Shown one piece after another: positions 1-6,573 of a DNA stretch of 19,111 bases. Below the pieces are notes generated by a model, which worked only from the letters and a program-made list of their open reading frames with translations, made no database searches and had not been told where the DNA came from. The DNA comes from Lachnospiraceae bacterium. GTDB taxonomy: Bacteria > Bacillota > Clostridia > Lachnospirales > Lachnospiraceae. The stretch lies in contig SFDP01000056.1 of the NCBI GenBank assembly GCA_004558185.1, positions 1 through 19,111 on the forward strand. Reading direction: 5' to 3'. Numbering within the stretch: the first letter of the stretch is position 1; the number at the start of each line of letters is the position of its first letter. A program made the translations under genes and the position numbers.

Positions 1-71
1 CACCACGATATGCGAATATTTTGCAGGATTGTGGGAGTACGAAGTACGTAACAATCCGTAGGTATCATAGT
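1..71 (+). repeat. 3' part of a structured repeat (copy 1, cut by window start)
   Basis: These 71 bases are identical to 6450-6520, the 3' part of the complete copy described at 6347-6518. The segment contains the hairpin GGATTGT/ACAATCC and ends in GGTATCATA, the right terminal inverted repeat of the full element. Its left part lies outside the window. It sits just beyond the 3' end of the SSB-like gene and in the opposite orientation, so here it cannot be that gene's leader. The right flank carries a 7-bp stem with arms GTTAGGG and CCCTAAC when read on the minus strand, which may weakly end SSB-like transcription but has no T tract. Confidence 0.85.
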
Positions 72-99
72 TAGGGGCTTTTGACCCTAACATCATTTA

Positions 100-750
100 T
101 TATTGTACATAAGAAATCATTTCCTCATCCACCAGCTCCAGCTTATTTACGGAAACCTCATAGGCCACTCTCTTTTCTGCATAGTCCTCAGATAGCTTTT
201 TCATGTATTCCCTGCTCTGTATTCTTCCCCATACCATGCATCGGGTACCTACCTCAAAGCTGCTGGCAAAGCGTGCATTCCTCCCCCAGCAGATACAGGG
301 TATGTAATCGGATTTCCCATAAGGACGGTTAACTGCAATCAGCAGGTCTGCGATTTCTCTGCCCAGAGGGGTCTTCCGATAGATCGGTTCCTTGCAGATG
401 AAGCCATCCAGATAGATTTGATTGCTCTTGGCACTTTCTTCTACCTCCTCTACCAGCTCTACCTCTCTGGCAAAGACGGAAAGAATAAGTCGATTCTTCT
501 TTTCCTCATGGCGATTATAGGATCTGAACTGTCCGGTGACCATGACCATTGCTCCCTTAAAATCCTGAGCAGTATCCATCAGTCTTTCGGAAATCATGAT
601 GGGAATAATATCACAGGAATCGCTCAGCCGCTGTACCTGAACATCCACCATATAAAATCCTTCTCCGAATATTTCATGGCTGTACTTAAATTCACTTACT
701 ATGGTTCCCATAATCACTACCTGATTGTTTTCCATTACCTTATCTGTCAT
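100..750 (-). CDS. SSB-like protein with two OB folds
   Basis: A 216-residue protein with two successive OB-fold-like segments, about residues 8-100 and 112-207. The second half carries the SSB pattern: a GRL-like opening (DGFICKEPIYRKTPLGREI), then AVNRPYGKSDYIPCICWGRNA. SSB proteins bind single-stranded DNA in replication, recombination and repair. A usual bacterial SSB has one OB fold and ends in an acidic DDIPF-like tail; this protein has two and ends in EEMISYVQ, so the standard partner-docking tail is absent. The ATG at 750 has AAGGGAG 8 bases upstream; a second ATG five codons in has a weaker site. A possible -10 (TACAAT, complement of 799-804) lies upstream without a good -35. It diverges from typA. 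The family is fairly sure; the exact role (accessory SSB, primosomal or other) is not known from sequence. Confidence 0.75.
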   Translation of the reverse strand: MTDKVMENNQVVIMGTIVSEFKYSHEIFGEGFYMVDVQVQRLSDSCDIIPIMISERLMDTAQDFKGAMVMVTGQFRSYNRHEEKKNRLILSVFAREVELVEEVEESAKSNQIYLDGFICKEPIYRKTPLGREIADLLIAVNRPYGKSDYIPCICWGRNARFASSFEVGTRCMVWGRIQSREYMKKLSEDYAEKRVAYEVSVNKLELVDEEMISYVQ

Positions 751-861
751 TTCTGTTCTCCCTTCTTGTTCAAGAATTTCTTCCCTTCACGTAGTATTAT
801 TGTATAGATTTTTTTCTCCAGTAGAAGTGTCAGGCATCGCCGTTTTCTGCATCGCTTTTTG

Positions 862-890
862 TTGCACAGCCCTGTAAAGAGTGCTATACT
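862..890 (+). promoter_or_regulatory. sigma-A-type promoter of typA
   Basis: TTGCAC (862-867), a 17-base spacer and TATACT (885-890). Transcription would start near 897, giving a leader of about 60 bases that contains a small hairpin (AAGTGAT 913-919 with ATCACTT 925-931) and then AGGAGG at 947-952. Confidence 0.75.
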
Positions 891-957
891 AAAGCGGTTT
901 GATGCAAAACGTAAGTGATTTATTATCACTTTTTATTCATAAAGGCAGGAGGATTTC

Positions 958-2790
958 ATGAAACAGAAAAGAAACGATATTCGAAATATAGCCATTATTG
1001 CCCATGTGGATCATGGCAAGACTACCCTGGTTGACGAGCTGCTAAAGCAAAGCGGAGTATTCCGTGCAGGTCAGGAGGTGGCCGAACGAATCATGGACTC
1101 AAACGATATTGAGCGTGAACGGGGAATTACCATTTTATCCAAGAATACTGCGATAACTTACAAGGATACCAAAATTAATATTATTGACACCCCGGGCCAT
1201 GCGGATTTTGGTGGTGAGGTAGAGCGAGTGCTGAAAATGGTAAACGGAGTGATCCTTGTCGTGGATGCCTTCGAGGGTGCCATGCCTCAGACAAAATTTG
1301 TTCTGGGAAAGGCCTTGGAACTGCGTCTTCCGGTTATTGTGTGTATCAACAAAATTGACCGCCCTGAGGCCAGACCGAAGGAAGTCATCGATGAGGTTTT
1401 AGAGCTTTTTCTGGATTTGGATGCTTCCGAGGAGCAGCTGGACTGCCCCTTCATCTTTGCTTCTGCCAAGGGGGGCTATTCTTCTCTGTCCATAGATACT
1501 AAAGGCGAAAACATGGTTCCTTTATTTGAAACCATACTGGACTATATCCCTGCGCCTACGGGAGATCCTGATGCTGCCACTCAGGTTCTGATCAGCACCA
1601 TTGATTACAATGAATATGTGGGAAGAATCGGTGTAGGAAAGGTGGATAACGGTACCATCCGCGTTAACCAGGAGGTGGTCATGGTCAACCACCATGAGCC
1701 CGGTAAGCAGCGAAAGGTGAAGGTATCCAAGCTCTATGAGTTTGACGGTTTAAACAAGGTAGAAGTGGCTTCTGCCAAAATTGGCTCCATTGTAGCGATT
1801 TCCGGCATCAGCGACATCCATATCGGTGACACTCTCTGCTCGGGAGATAATCCTGAGGCCATTCCCTTCCAGAAAATCTCCGAGCCTACCATCGCTATGA
1901 ATTTTATGGTCAATGACTCACCTTTGGCCGGACAGGAAGGAAAATATGTCACCAGCCGCCATCTTCGTGACCGACTGTTCAGGGAGCTGAATACGGATGT
2001 GTCCCTTCGGGTAGAAGAAACGGATAGTACAGAGGTCTTTAAGGTTTCCGGCCGTGGGGAGCTGCATCTTTCCGTACTGATTGAAAATATGCGCAGGGAA
2101 GGCTTCGAGTTCGCCGTATCCAAGGCGGAAGTCCTGTATAAGACCGATGAGCGAAGCCAAAGGCTGGAACCCATGGAGCTGGCCTATATTGATGTTCCTG
2201 AAGAATTCTCCGGTTCTGTCATCCAAAAGCTCAGTAACCGTAAGGGTGAGCTGCAGGGAATGAGTCCCATCAACGGTGGCTGCACCCGGTTGGAGTTCTC
2301 CATTCCCTCCAGAGGACTGATTGGCTATCGCGGCGAATTTTTAACAGATACCAAGGGAAATGGTATTATGAATACGATCTTTGATGGTTATGGTCCTTAC
2401 AAGGGTGACTTATCCTATCGAAAGCAGGGCTCTCTTATCGCCTTTGAGGCCGGAGAAGCCATCACCTACGGTCTTTATAATGCCCAGGACAGAGGTGTCC
2501 TGTTTATCAGTCCGGGAGAAAAGGTGTATGCGGGAATGGTAATCGGTCAGACCGGCAAAGCGGAGGATATCGAAATCAATGTATGCAAGAAAAAGCAGCT
2601 CACCAATACCCGTTCTTCCAGTGCTGATGAGGCTCTTCGCCTTTCTCCTCCAAAGCTGTTGAGCCTGGAGCAGGCATTGGAATTTATCGATGTAGACGAG
2701 CTTTTGGAGGTTACTCCCAAAAGTCTCAGGATTCGGAAACGGATTCTGGATCCTACCATGCGTAAACGGGCAGGAATCAAGAAAGGCTGA
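958..2790 (+). CDS. typA: GTP-binding protein TypA/BipA
   Basis: A 610-residue ribosome-associated translational GTPase, the usual length for TypA/BipA (about 605-615). The GTPase motifs are visible: AHVDHGKT at 15-22 (P-loop), RGITI at 55-59, DTPGH at 77-81, NKID at 131-134 and SAK near 170. EF-G-like domains II, III and V follow, ending in the basic TypA-type tail (KSLRIRKRILDPTMRKRAG). TypA binds the 70S ribosome and supports 50S assembly and growth at low temperature in studied bacteria. The start has AGGAGG five bases upstream and a clear promoter at 862-890. It is a single-gene unit closed by the terminator at 2847-2897. Confidence 0.97.
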   Translation: MKQKRNDIRNIAIIAHVDHGKTTLVDELLKQSGVFRAGQEVAERIMDSNDIERERGITILSKNTAITYKDTKINIIDTPGHADFGGEVERVLKMVNGVILVVDAFEGAMPQTKFVLGKALELRLPVIVCINKIDRPEARPKEVIDEVLELFLDLDASEEQLDCPFIFASAKGGYSSLSIDTKGENMVPLFETILDYIPAPTGDPDAATQVLISTIDYNEYVGRIGVGKVDNGTIRVNQEVVMVNHHEPGKQRKVKVSKLYEFDGLNKVEVASAKIGSIVAISGISDIHIGDTLCSGDNPEAIPFQKISEPTIAMNFMVNDSPLAGQEGKYVTSRHLRDRLFRELNTDVSLRVEETDSTEVFKVSGRGELHLSVLIENMRREGFEFAVSKAEVLYKTDERSQRLEPMELAYIDVPEEFSGSVIQKLSNRKGELQGMSPINGGCTRLEFSIPSRGLIGYRGEFLTDTKGNGIMNTIFDGYGPYKGDLSYRKQGSLIAFEAGEAITYGLYNAQDRGVLFISPGEKVYAGMVIGQTGKAEDIEINVCKKKQLTNTRSSSADEALRLSPPKLLSLEQALEFIDVDELLEVTPKSLRIRKRILDPTMRKRAGIKKG

Positions 2791-2846
2791 AGCCTTATTT
2801 CGCAAATGGCTGAGTGAACAAACAGATAATTTCAATGTGTACAATA

Positions 2847-2897
2847 AAAGAGCAGGAAAGCTCGCTGGGACTACTACGCTTTCCTGCTCTTTTTATT
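2847..2897. terminator. bidirectional intrinsic terminator between typA and xth
   Basis: A 15-bp perfect stem (2847-2861 with 2879-2893) around a 17-base loop. A T-rich run follows on the plus strand (CTTTTTATTT) and another on the minus strand (CTTTTATTG). It can end typA transcription from the left and the convergent xth transcription from the right. Confidence 0.9.
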
Positions 2898-2905
2898 TAG
2901 TTATA

Positions 2906-2952
2906 ACTATTCAGCCCCTTCGCAAAACCCTGCTGCGCAGCCTCTGAATAGT
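2906..2952. repeat. 47-bp palindromic element with ACTATTCAG ends
   Basis: A 9-bp perfect inverted repeat, ACTATTCAG (2906-2914) and CTGAATAGT (2944-2952). It encloses 29 bases with an inner palindrome, GCTGCGCAGC (2932-2941). It lies between the xth stop and the typA terminator. The same ACTATTCAG arm ends the larger element at 15328-15480, which suggests one family of REP- or MITE-like repeats. Confidence 0.6.
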
Positions 2953-2956
2953 ACAT

Positions 2957-3715
2957 TTAGTCTAACTCGATCTCCAGGGTTACCGGACAGTGGTCAGAGC
3001 CATACACCTCAGTCAAAATCTGTGCATCCTTCAGCTTTTCCTTTAAGCAGTCTGATACCATAAAATAATCGATACGCCAGCCTGCATTTTTGGCTCTGGC
3101 CTGAAAACGATAGGACCACCAGGAATAAATCTCAGCCCGATCCGGATAGAAGTACCGAAAGGTATCAATGAAGCCTGCCTCCTGCAGATGATCCATACAA
3201 GCCCTTTCCTCATCCGTAAAGCCGGCATTCTTCCTATTGGTTTTGGGATTTTTAAGGTCGATTTCCTTATGAGCCACATTCAGGTCACCACAGAAAATTA
3301 CCGGCTTCTTCTCCTCCAGGCTCTTCAGGTATGTACAAAAATCCTCTTCCCATTTCATCCGATACTCCAGCCGCTTAAGTCCATCTTGGGAGTTGGGCGT
3401 GTATACCGTAATCACATAATAGTCGGGGTATTCCAGCGTAATCACCCTTCCCTCCTGATCATGCTCTTCTATCCCAAGCCCCAACTGTACTGACAGGGGT
3501 TCATGCCTGGTGAAAATTGCAGTTCCAGAATACCCTTTTTTTATTGCATAGTTCCAATACTGATAATAGCCCGGCAGTTCCAGATCGATCTGTCCTTCCT
3601 GCAGCTTACTTTCCTGAATGCAGAAAAAATCTGCATCCTGCTCCTTCATCACATCAAGAAAGCCCTTCTCTACACAGGCTCTTAATCCGTTAACATTCCA
3701 TGATACTAATTTCAT
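2957..3715 (-). CDS. xth: exodeoxyribonuclease III / AP endonuclease
   Basis: An ExoIII-family DNA repair nuclease that cuts 5' of abasic sites and removes 3'-blocking groups. From the chosen start it is 252 residues, typical of the family. Visible catalytic and metal residues: N7 in SWNVNGLR, E35 in IQESK, Y105 in VYTPNS, D144 and N146 in CGDLNVAH, and D241/H242 in the terminal SDHCPV motif. The frame is open to an ATG at 3742, but the ATG at 3715 has GGAGG five bases upstream and gives the canonical MKLVSWNVNG start. It is 78 bases downstream of the Cys-rich gene on the same strand and may be transcribed with it. Transcription ends at the shared terminator. Confidence 0.95.
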   Translation of the reverse strand: MKLVSWNVNGLRACVEKGFLDVMKEQDADFFCIQESKLQEGQIDLELPGYYQYWNYAIKKGYSGTAIFTRHEPLSVQLGLGIEEHDQEGRVITLEYPDYYVITVYTPNSQDGLKRLEYRMKWEEDFCTYLKSLEEKKPVIFCGDLNVAHKEIDLKNPKTNRKNAGFTDEERACMDHLQEAGFIDTFRYFYPDRAEIYSWWSYRFQARAKNAGWRIDYFMVSDCLKEKLKDAQILTEVYGSDHCPVTLEIELD

Positions 3716-3793
3716 CCTTACCTCCATTCCGTCCTTTGTCATCCGTCAAATCAAGCTCTGTTCCTCTGATTTCGTAATCTGGCAGTCCATATA

Positions 3794-4015
3794 CTACCGT
3801 ACCGGATTGCTGCGGTATTCCTCATTCAGCTCACGAAGTTCCTTTATTCCGTCAATATATGGCTGGTAATAAGCATCTACTGATCCTCCGCCTAAATTAT
3901 CACAGCCATTGCAAAAATCACAGCCTCCTCCGCATTGGCTTAAGCCGTGCTGTACAATCTGAATTCTTTCCTCACGGGTCGTATCCTTAATCAAAAGACT
4001 CTTTCTTTCTCCCAT
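3794..4015 (-). CDS. small Cys-rich protein with a CX3CX2CX2C cluster
   Basis: A 73-residue protein I cannot name. From the chosen start, cysteines 28, 32, 35 and 38 form CGGGCDFCNGCD, followed by NLGGG and a short C-terminal part with YYQPYIDGI and a charged helix-like end. Four close cysteines with this spacing suit a bound metal ion or iron-sulfur cluster, but no catalytic domain is present. The frame continues to a TTG at 4033, yet the ATG at 4015 has GAGGAGG five bases upstream, so I use it. It has its own promoter (4069-4097) and lies between mgtE and xth on the same strand. The coding call is supported by the ribosome site, promoter and motif; the function is unknown. Confidence 0.75.
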   Translation of the reverse strand: MGERKSLLIKDTTREERIQIVQHGLSQCGGGCDFCNGCDNLGGGSVDAYYQPYIDGIKELRELNEEYRSNPVR

Positions 4016-4068
4016 TTTAGCCTCCTCTGTCAAAAATAATAAGTTGCAAATCCTTTTACTGTTATAGT

Positions 4069-4097
4069 AGAATACCGCAAGTATTGCCCTTCGTCAA
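4069..4097 (-). promoter_or_regulatory. promoter of the Cys-rich gene, overlapping a hairpin
   Basis: On the minus strand, TTGACG (complement of 4092-4097), a 17-base spacer and TATTCT (complement of 4069-4074). An inverted repeat, AAGTATTG (4079-4086) and CAATACTT (4095-4102), overlaps the -35 just after the mgtE stop. It has no T run, so it is either a weak 3' hairpin of mgtE or an operator. Confidence 0.55.
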
Positions 4098-4104
4098 TAC
4101 TTAC

Positions 4105-5454
4105 CTACAATCCCAGAAGGTTGGTAGCAACCTGGAAATAGATGATCAAAGACAGGGCATCCACAATGGTGGTAATAAAAGGGCTTGCCATCACTGCCGG
4201 GTCGAAGCCCAACTTCTGTGCCAGCATGGGAAGCATACAGCCTACGATTTTGGCAATCAGAATCGTGCTCATTAAGGTCAGACAGATAACCAATGCAACA
4301 CTTATTTCAATCCGATCAAATAGCAGCAGCTTGAGAAAATTTGCCAGGGACAGGGTAATTCCGCATAAAAGCGCAACCCGGGCTTCCTTCCACATCACCT
4401 TAACGCTGTCTTTAAACTCGATCTCATTCAGGGAAAGTCCTCGAATAATGGTTCCGCTTGCCTGTCCTCCCGCATTCCCTCCTGTTCCCATCAGCATGGG
4501 GATGTAGGCCGTCAAAATCACACAGGCACTGAGAGCCGTTTCAAAGGAGGCAATGATCCGTTCTGTAAAGGTGGAGGAGATCATTAAAAGCAAAAGCCAG
4601 GGAATCCTCTTTTTCCAGGTTTCCAAAATCCCCGTTTTCATATATGGCTTGTCAGAGGGCACAATAGCTGCCATTTTTTCGATATCCTCTGTTGCTTCCT
4701 GTTCCAGAATATCCACAATGTCATCTACTGTAATAATACCTACCAGCCGATTTTCCTGATCCACTACCGGCATAGCCGTAAAGTCATATTTTTGAAACAG
4801 CCTGGCAACCTTTTCCTGATCCATCATGGTACTGGCTGAAATCACATTTTCATGCATAATATCTGCAATCACTCTATCCTCAGGACTGAGCAGAAGTGCT
4901 CTCAGGGTCACCGTACCCACCAGCTTTCTTCTGCTGTCCAGTACATAGCAGACATTGATGGTCTCACTGTCCAGCCCGATTTTTCTGATTCTTTGAATCG
5001 ATTCTGCCACTGTCAGATTTTCTTTCAAATCCACATATTCTACGGTCATAATGCTTCCGGCAGAATCCTCCGGATAACGCAGCAGATGGTTAATATCCCG
5101 TCTGGTTTCCGGACTGGCCATAGCCAGCAGCTTTTTGACAATATTGGCCGGCATCTCTTCCAGTAGATCGGTGGCATCGTCTGCCATCAGATTATCGATA
5201 ATACCTGCTGCATCCCGTTCGGAAAGAGAGGTAATGATCATCTGCTGATTGTCTACCTCCATGTAGGCAAATACATCTGCTGCCATATCCTTTGGCAGAA
5301 TGCGGAAAACCTTAAGCATCTGCTCTGCTTCCATTTTCTCCATAATAACCGCAATGTCTGCATCATTTAATTCCGTCAGCTTCTGCCTTAATCCTGTATA
5401 CTGTCTGGTCTCCAAAAGCTCCTGTAGCTCCTCCAGCTCCCTTTCCAAATCCAT
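4105..5454 (-). CDS. mgtE: magnesium transporter MgtE
   Basis: A 449-residue Mg2+ channel/transporter of the MgtE family, normal length. The order is the alpha-helical N domain (about 1-125), two CBS domains (about 130-255), a plug-type linker and five membrane helices (about 280-449). GTGGNAGGQASG lies in the membrane part. FITTIVDALSLIIYF near the C-terminus contains D432, the position of the pore Asp known from Thermus MgtE. In the family, the cytosolic N and CBS domains sense Mg2+ and gate the pore. AAGGAGG precedes the ATG by 7 bases. The gene is about 50 bases downstream of yigZ on the same strand, so the two probably share a transcript; there is no room for a Mg2+ riboswitch between them. 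Confidence 0.97.
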   Translation of the reverse strand: MDLERELEELQELLETRQYTGLRQKLTELNDADIAVIMEKMEAEQMLKVFRILPKDMAADVFAYMEVDNQQMIITSLSERDAAGIIDNLMADDATDLLEEMPANIVKKLLAMASPETRRDINHLLRYPEDSAGSIMTVEYVDLKENLTVAESIQRIRKIGLDSETINVCYVLDSRRKLVGTVTLRALLLSPEDRVIADIMHENVISASTMMDQEKVARLFQKYDFTAMPVVDQENRLVGIITVDDIVDILEQEATEDIEKMAAIVPSDKPYMKTGILETWKKRIPWLLLLMISSTFTERIIASFETALSACVILTAYIPMLMGTGGNAGGQASGTIIRGLSLNEIEFKDSVKVMWKEARVALLCGITLSLANFLKLLLFDRIEISVALVICLTLMSTILIAKIVGCMLPMLAQKLGFDPAVMASPFITTIVDALSLIIYFQVATNLLGL

Positions 5455-5505
5455 GGTTATTCCTCCTTCCCTGCTTATTCCTTATTTCTGCAAAGCCACC
5501 TTAAG

Positions 5506-6156
5506 TCAGCAGTCTGCAGTGGGGGCAAAACAGCTTTCTTTTTCTTCGATTCTGCATTTTGCAGCCGTAGCCTCCACGATTTCTTTTATCAGTTTTTCTT
5601 TCTCTTCCTGCAAAAAAAAGACCTGAAGACTTACTTTGTCGGTATATTGAACATCTTCAGGCTGTATACCTGCCTTGCCCAGAATATATTGAATTTTGCC
5701 AATTCCCTGATAATCCGTTTCAATCCATAACCGTGTACCATAGCGAAGGGTGGCCAGTCTGCTGGCTGCAAGCCCCTCCTGCACGGCCCTGGTATAAGCC
5801 CTCACCAGTCCTCCGGTTCCCAGCAGCACACCGCCGAAATACCGGGTTACCACTACAGCCACATCTGACAGCCCTTCTCCCATCAGTACCTCCAGCATGG
5901 GGCGGCCTGCAGTACCTGATGGTTCTCCATCATCACTGCAGCGGCTAAGCTCTCCTCTGCTTCCGATAATAAATGCAGAGCAGTTATGTCTGGCATCCCA
6001 ATATTTTCTTTTTGTCTGCTCGATAAAGCTTTGCGCCTCCTCTTCCGTTTTCACCGGTGCTATGGTGGCAATAAATCTGGACTTTTTTTCTACGATCTCA
6101 TTGCTTCCTCCCTCAGTTACGATACGATAGGAAGCAGTCTTCTTTGTTTCTGCCAT
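5506..6156 (-). CDS. yigZ: YigZ/IMPACT family protein
   Basis: A 216-residue member of the YigZ/YvyE (UPF0029, IMPACT) family, the usual length. The N-terminal IMPACT domain shows KKSRFIA, YWDARHNCSAF, DDGEPSGTAGRPML and VVTRYFGGVLLGTGGLVRAY. The C-terminal part (about 140-205) is the smaller DUF1949-like domain. Bacterial members are linked to translation or proline-peptide metabolism, but their reaction is not settled. The frame extends to a GTG at 6192, but the ATG at 6156 has GGGAG five bases upstream and begins MAETKK, so I choose it. It heads the yigZ-mgtE unit, with a promoter at 6219-6248. Confidence 0.92.
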   Translation of the reverse strand: MAETKKTASYRIVTEGGSNEIVEKKSRFIATIAPVKTEEEAQSFIEQTKRKYWDARHNCSAFIIGSRGELSRCSDDGEPSGTAGRPMLEVLMGEGLSDVAVVVTRYFGGVLLGTGGLVRAYTRAVQEGLAASRLATLRYGTRLWIETDYQGIGKIQYILGKAGIQPEDVQYTDKVSLQVFFLQEEKEKLIKEIVEATAAKCRIEEKESCFAPTADC

Positions 6157-6218
6157 AATGACTCCCAACCTGCAGCCCTGGTTCCAAACCACTGCCTGCT
6201 CTTTCTTCTTTTTCCTTC

Positions 6219-6248
6219 TATATACATAAAAAGTTGTTGAATTATCAA
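6219..6248 (-). promoter_or_regulatory. probable promoter of yigZ-mgtE
   Basis: Minus strand TTGATA (complement of 6243-6248), an 18-base spacer and TATATA (complement of 6219-6224), about 60 bases before the yigZ start. Confidence 0.5.
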
Positions 6249-6277
6249 TATCTTATCACACCATGGCATAAAAGGGG

Positions 6278-6298
6278 AAGAATTTGTGTACAATTCTT
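6278..6298. promoter_or_regulatory. palindrome between divergent promoters
   Basis: AAGAATT (6278-6284) and AATTCTT (6292-6298) are perfect 7-bp arms separated by TGTGTAC. It lies between the yigZ promoter and the extended -10 at 6336. It looks operator-like; the regulator cannot be told. Confidence 0.35.
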
Positions 6299-6335
6299 AA
6301 TAATTTCGAAAATCCTTTATTTACCTATTTTTTTT

Positions 6336-6344
6336 TGCTATAAT
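6336..6344 (+). promoter_or_regulatory. extended -10 promoter before the structured repeat
   Basis: TGCTATAAT (6336-6344) is a perfect extended -10. The -35 region 17 bases upstream is poor (TTTATT, 6316-6321). Transcription would begin near 6351, almost at the first base of the closing stem of the structured element, and run on into the penicillin-binding protein gene. Confidence 0.55.
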
Positions 6345-6346
6345 CT

Positions 6347-6518
6347 TATGATACCAGGGTTAAAAGGTCTGAACCCACATGAGCTTGCTCAAATGTGGGT
6401 GAATGTCCTTGAGACCCGCCCAAATATGAGCTTAAAAGTGGGGCGTAAGCACCACGATATGCGAATATTTTGCAGGATTGTGGGAGTACGAAGTACGTAA
6501 CAATCCGTAGGTATCATA
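6347..6518 (+). repeat. 172-bp structured repeat, complete copy (possible ncRNA or MITE)
   Basis: Bounded by the perfect 9-bp inverted repeat TATGATACC (6347-6355) / GGTATCATA (6510-6518). Helices inside: GGTCT 6366-6370 with AGACC 6412-6416; nested ACCCACAT 6373-6380 with ATGTGGGT 6393-6400; CGCCC 6417-6421 with GGGCG 6441-6445; GTGG 6438-6441 with CCAC 6452-6455, capped by a GUAA loop; GGATTGT 6475-6481 with ACAATCC 6500-6506. The outer ends pair as a closing stem, so as RNA this is a multi-branched fold. The last 69 bases plus two flanking ones are identical to 1-71. It could be a non-coding RNA, a palindrome-rich non-autonomous transposon, or a MITE with TA target duplication (TA is present at both edges). 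I do not recognise a named RNA family. Confidence 0.75.
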
Positions 6519-6573
6519 GTGAATATGGGTATGTATAAAAGGAACCTTTGACTTAATTAAGGAGGCAAAATAC

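Noticed and set aside
1..71. Reading the repeat as a CRISPR unit or tRNA
   Set aside because: There is no regularly spaced repeat series and no cloverleaf; the two copies are 6.4 kb apart and palindrome-rich over 172 bp.
747..929. A 60-codon minus-strand ORF between the SSB-like gene and typA
   Set aside because: It covers the typA promoter and leader, has no ribosome site and no recognisable sequence; its basic, odd composition suits chance.
2410..2844. A 144-codon minus-strand ORF opposite the end of typA
   Set aside because: It is antisense to conserved typA sequence, without ribosome site or recognisable domain.
5455..5505. Search for a Mg2+ (M-box) riboswitch in front of mgtE
   Set aside because: Only about 50 bases separate yigZ and mgtE, too short for an M-box, and no M-box motifs are seen.
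6234..6500. An 88-codon plus-strand ORF across the structured repeat
   Set aside because: It crosses the promoter and all hairpins, has no ribosome site and no protein similarity I can see.
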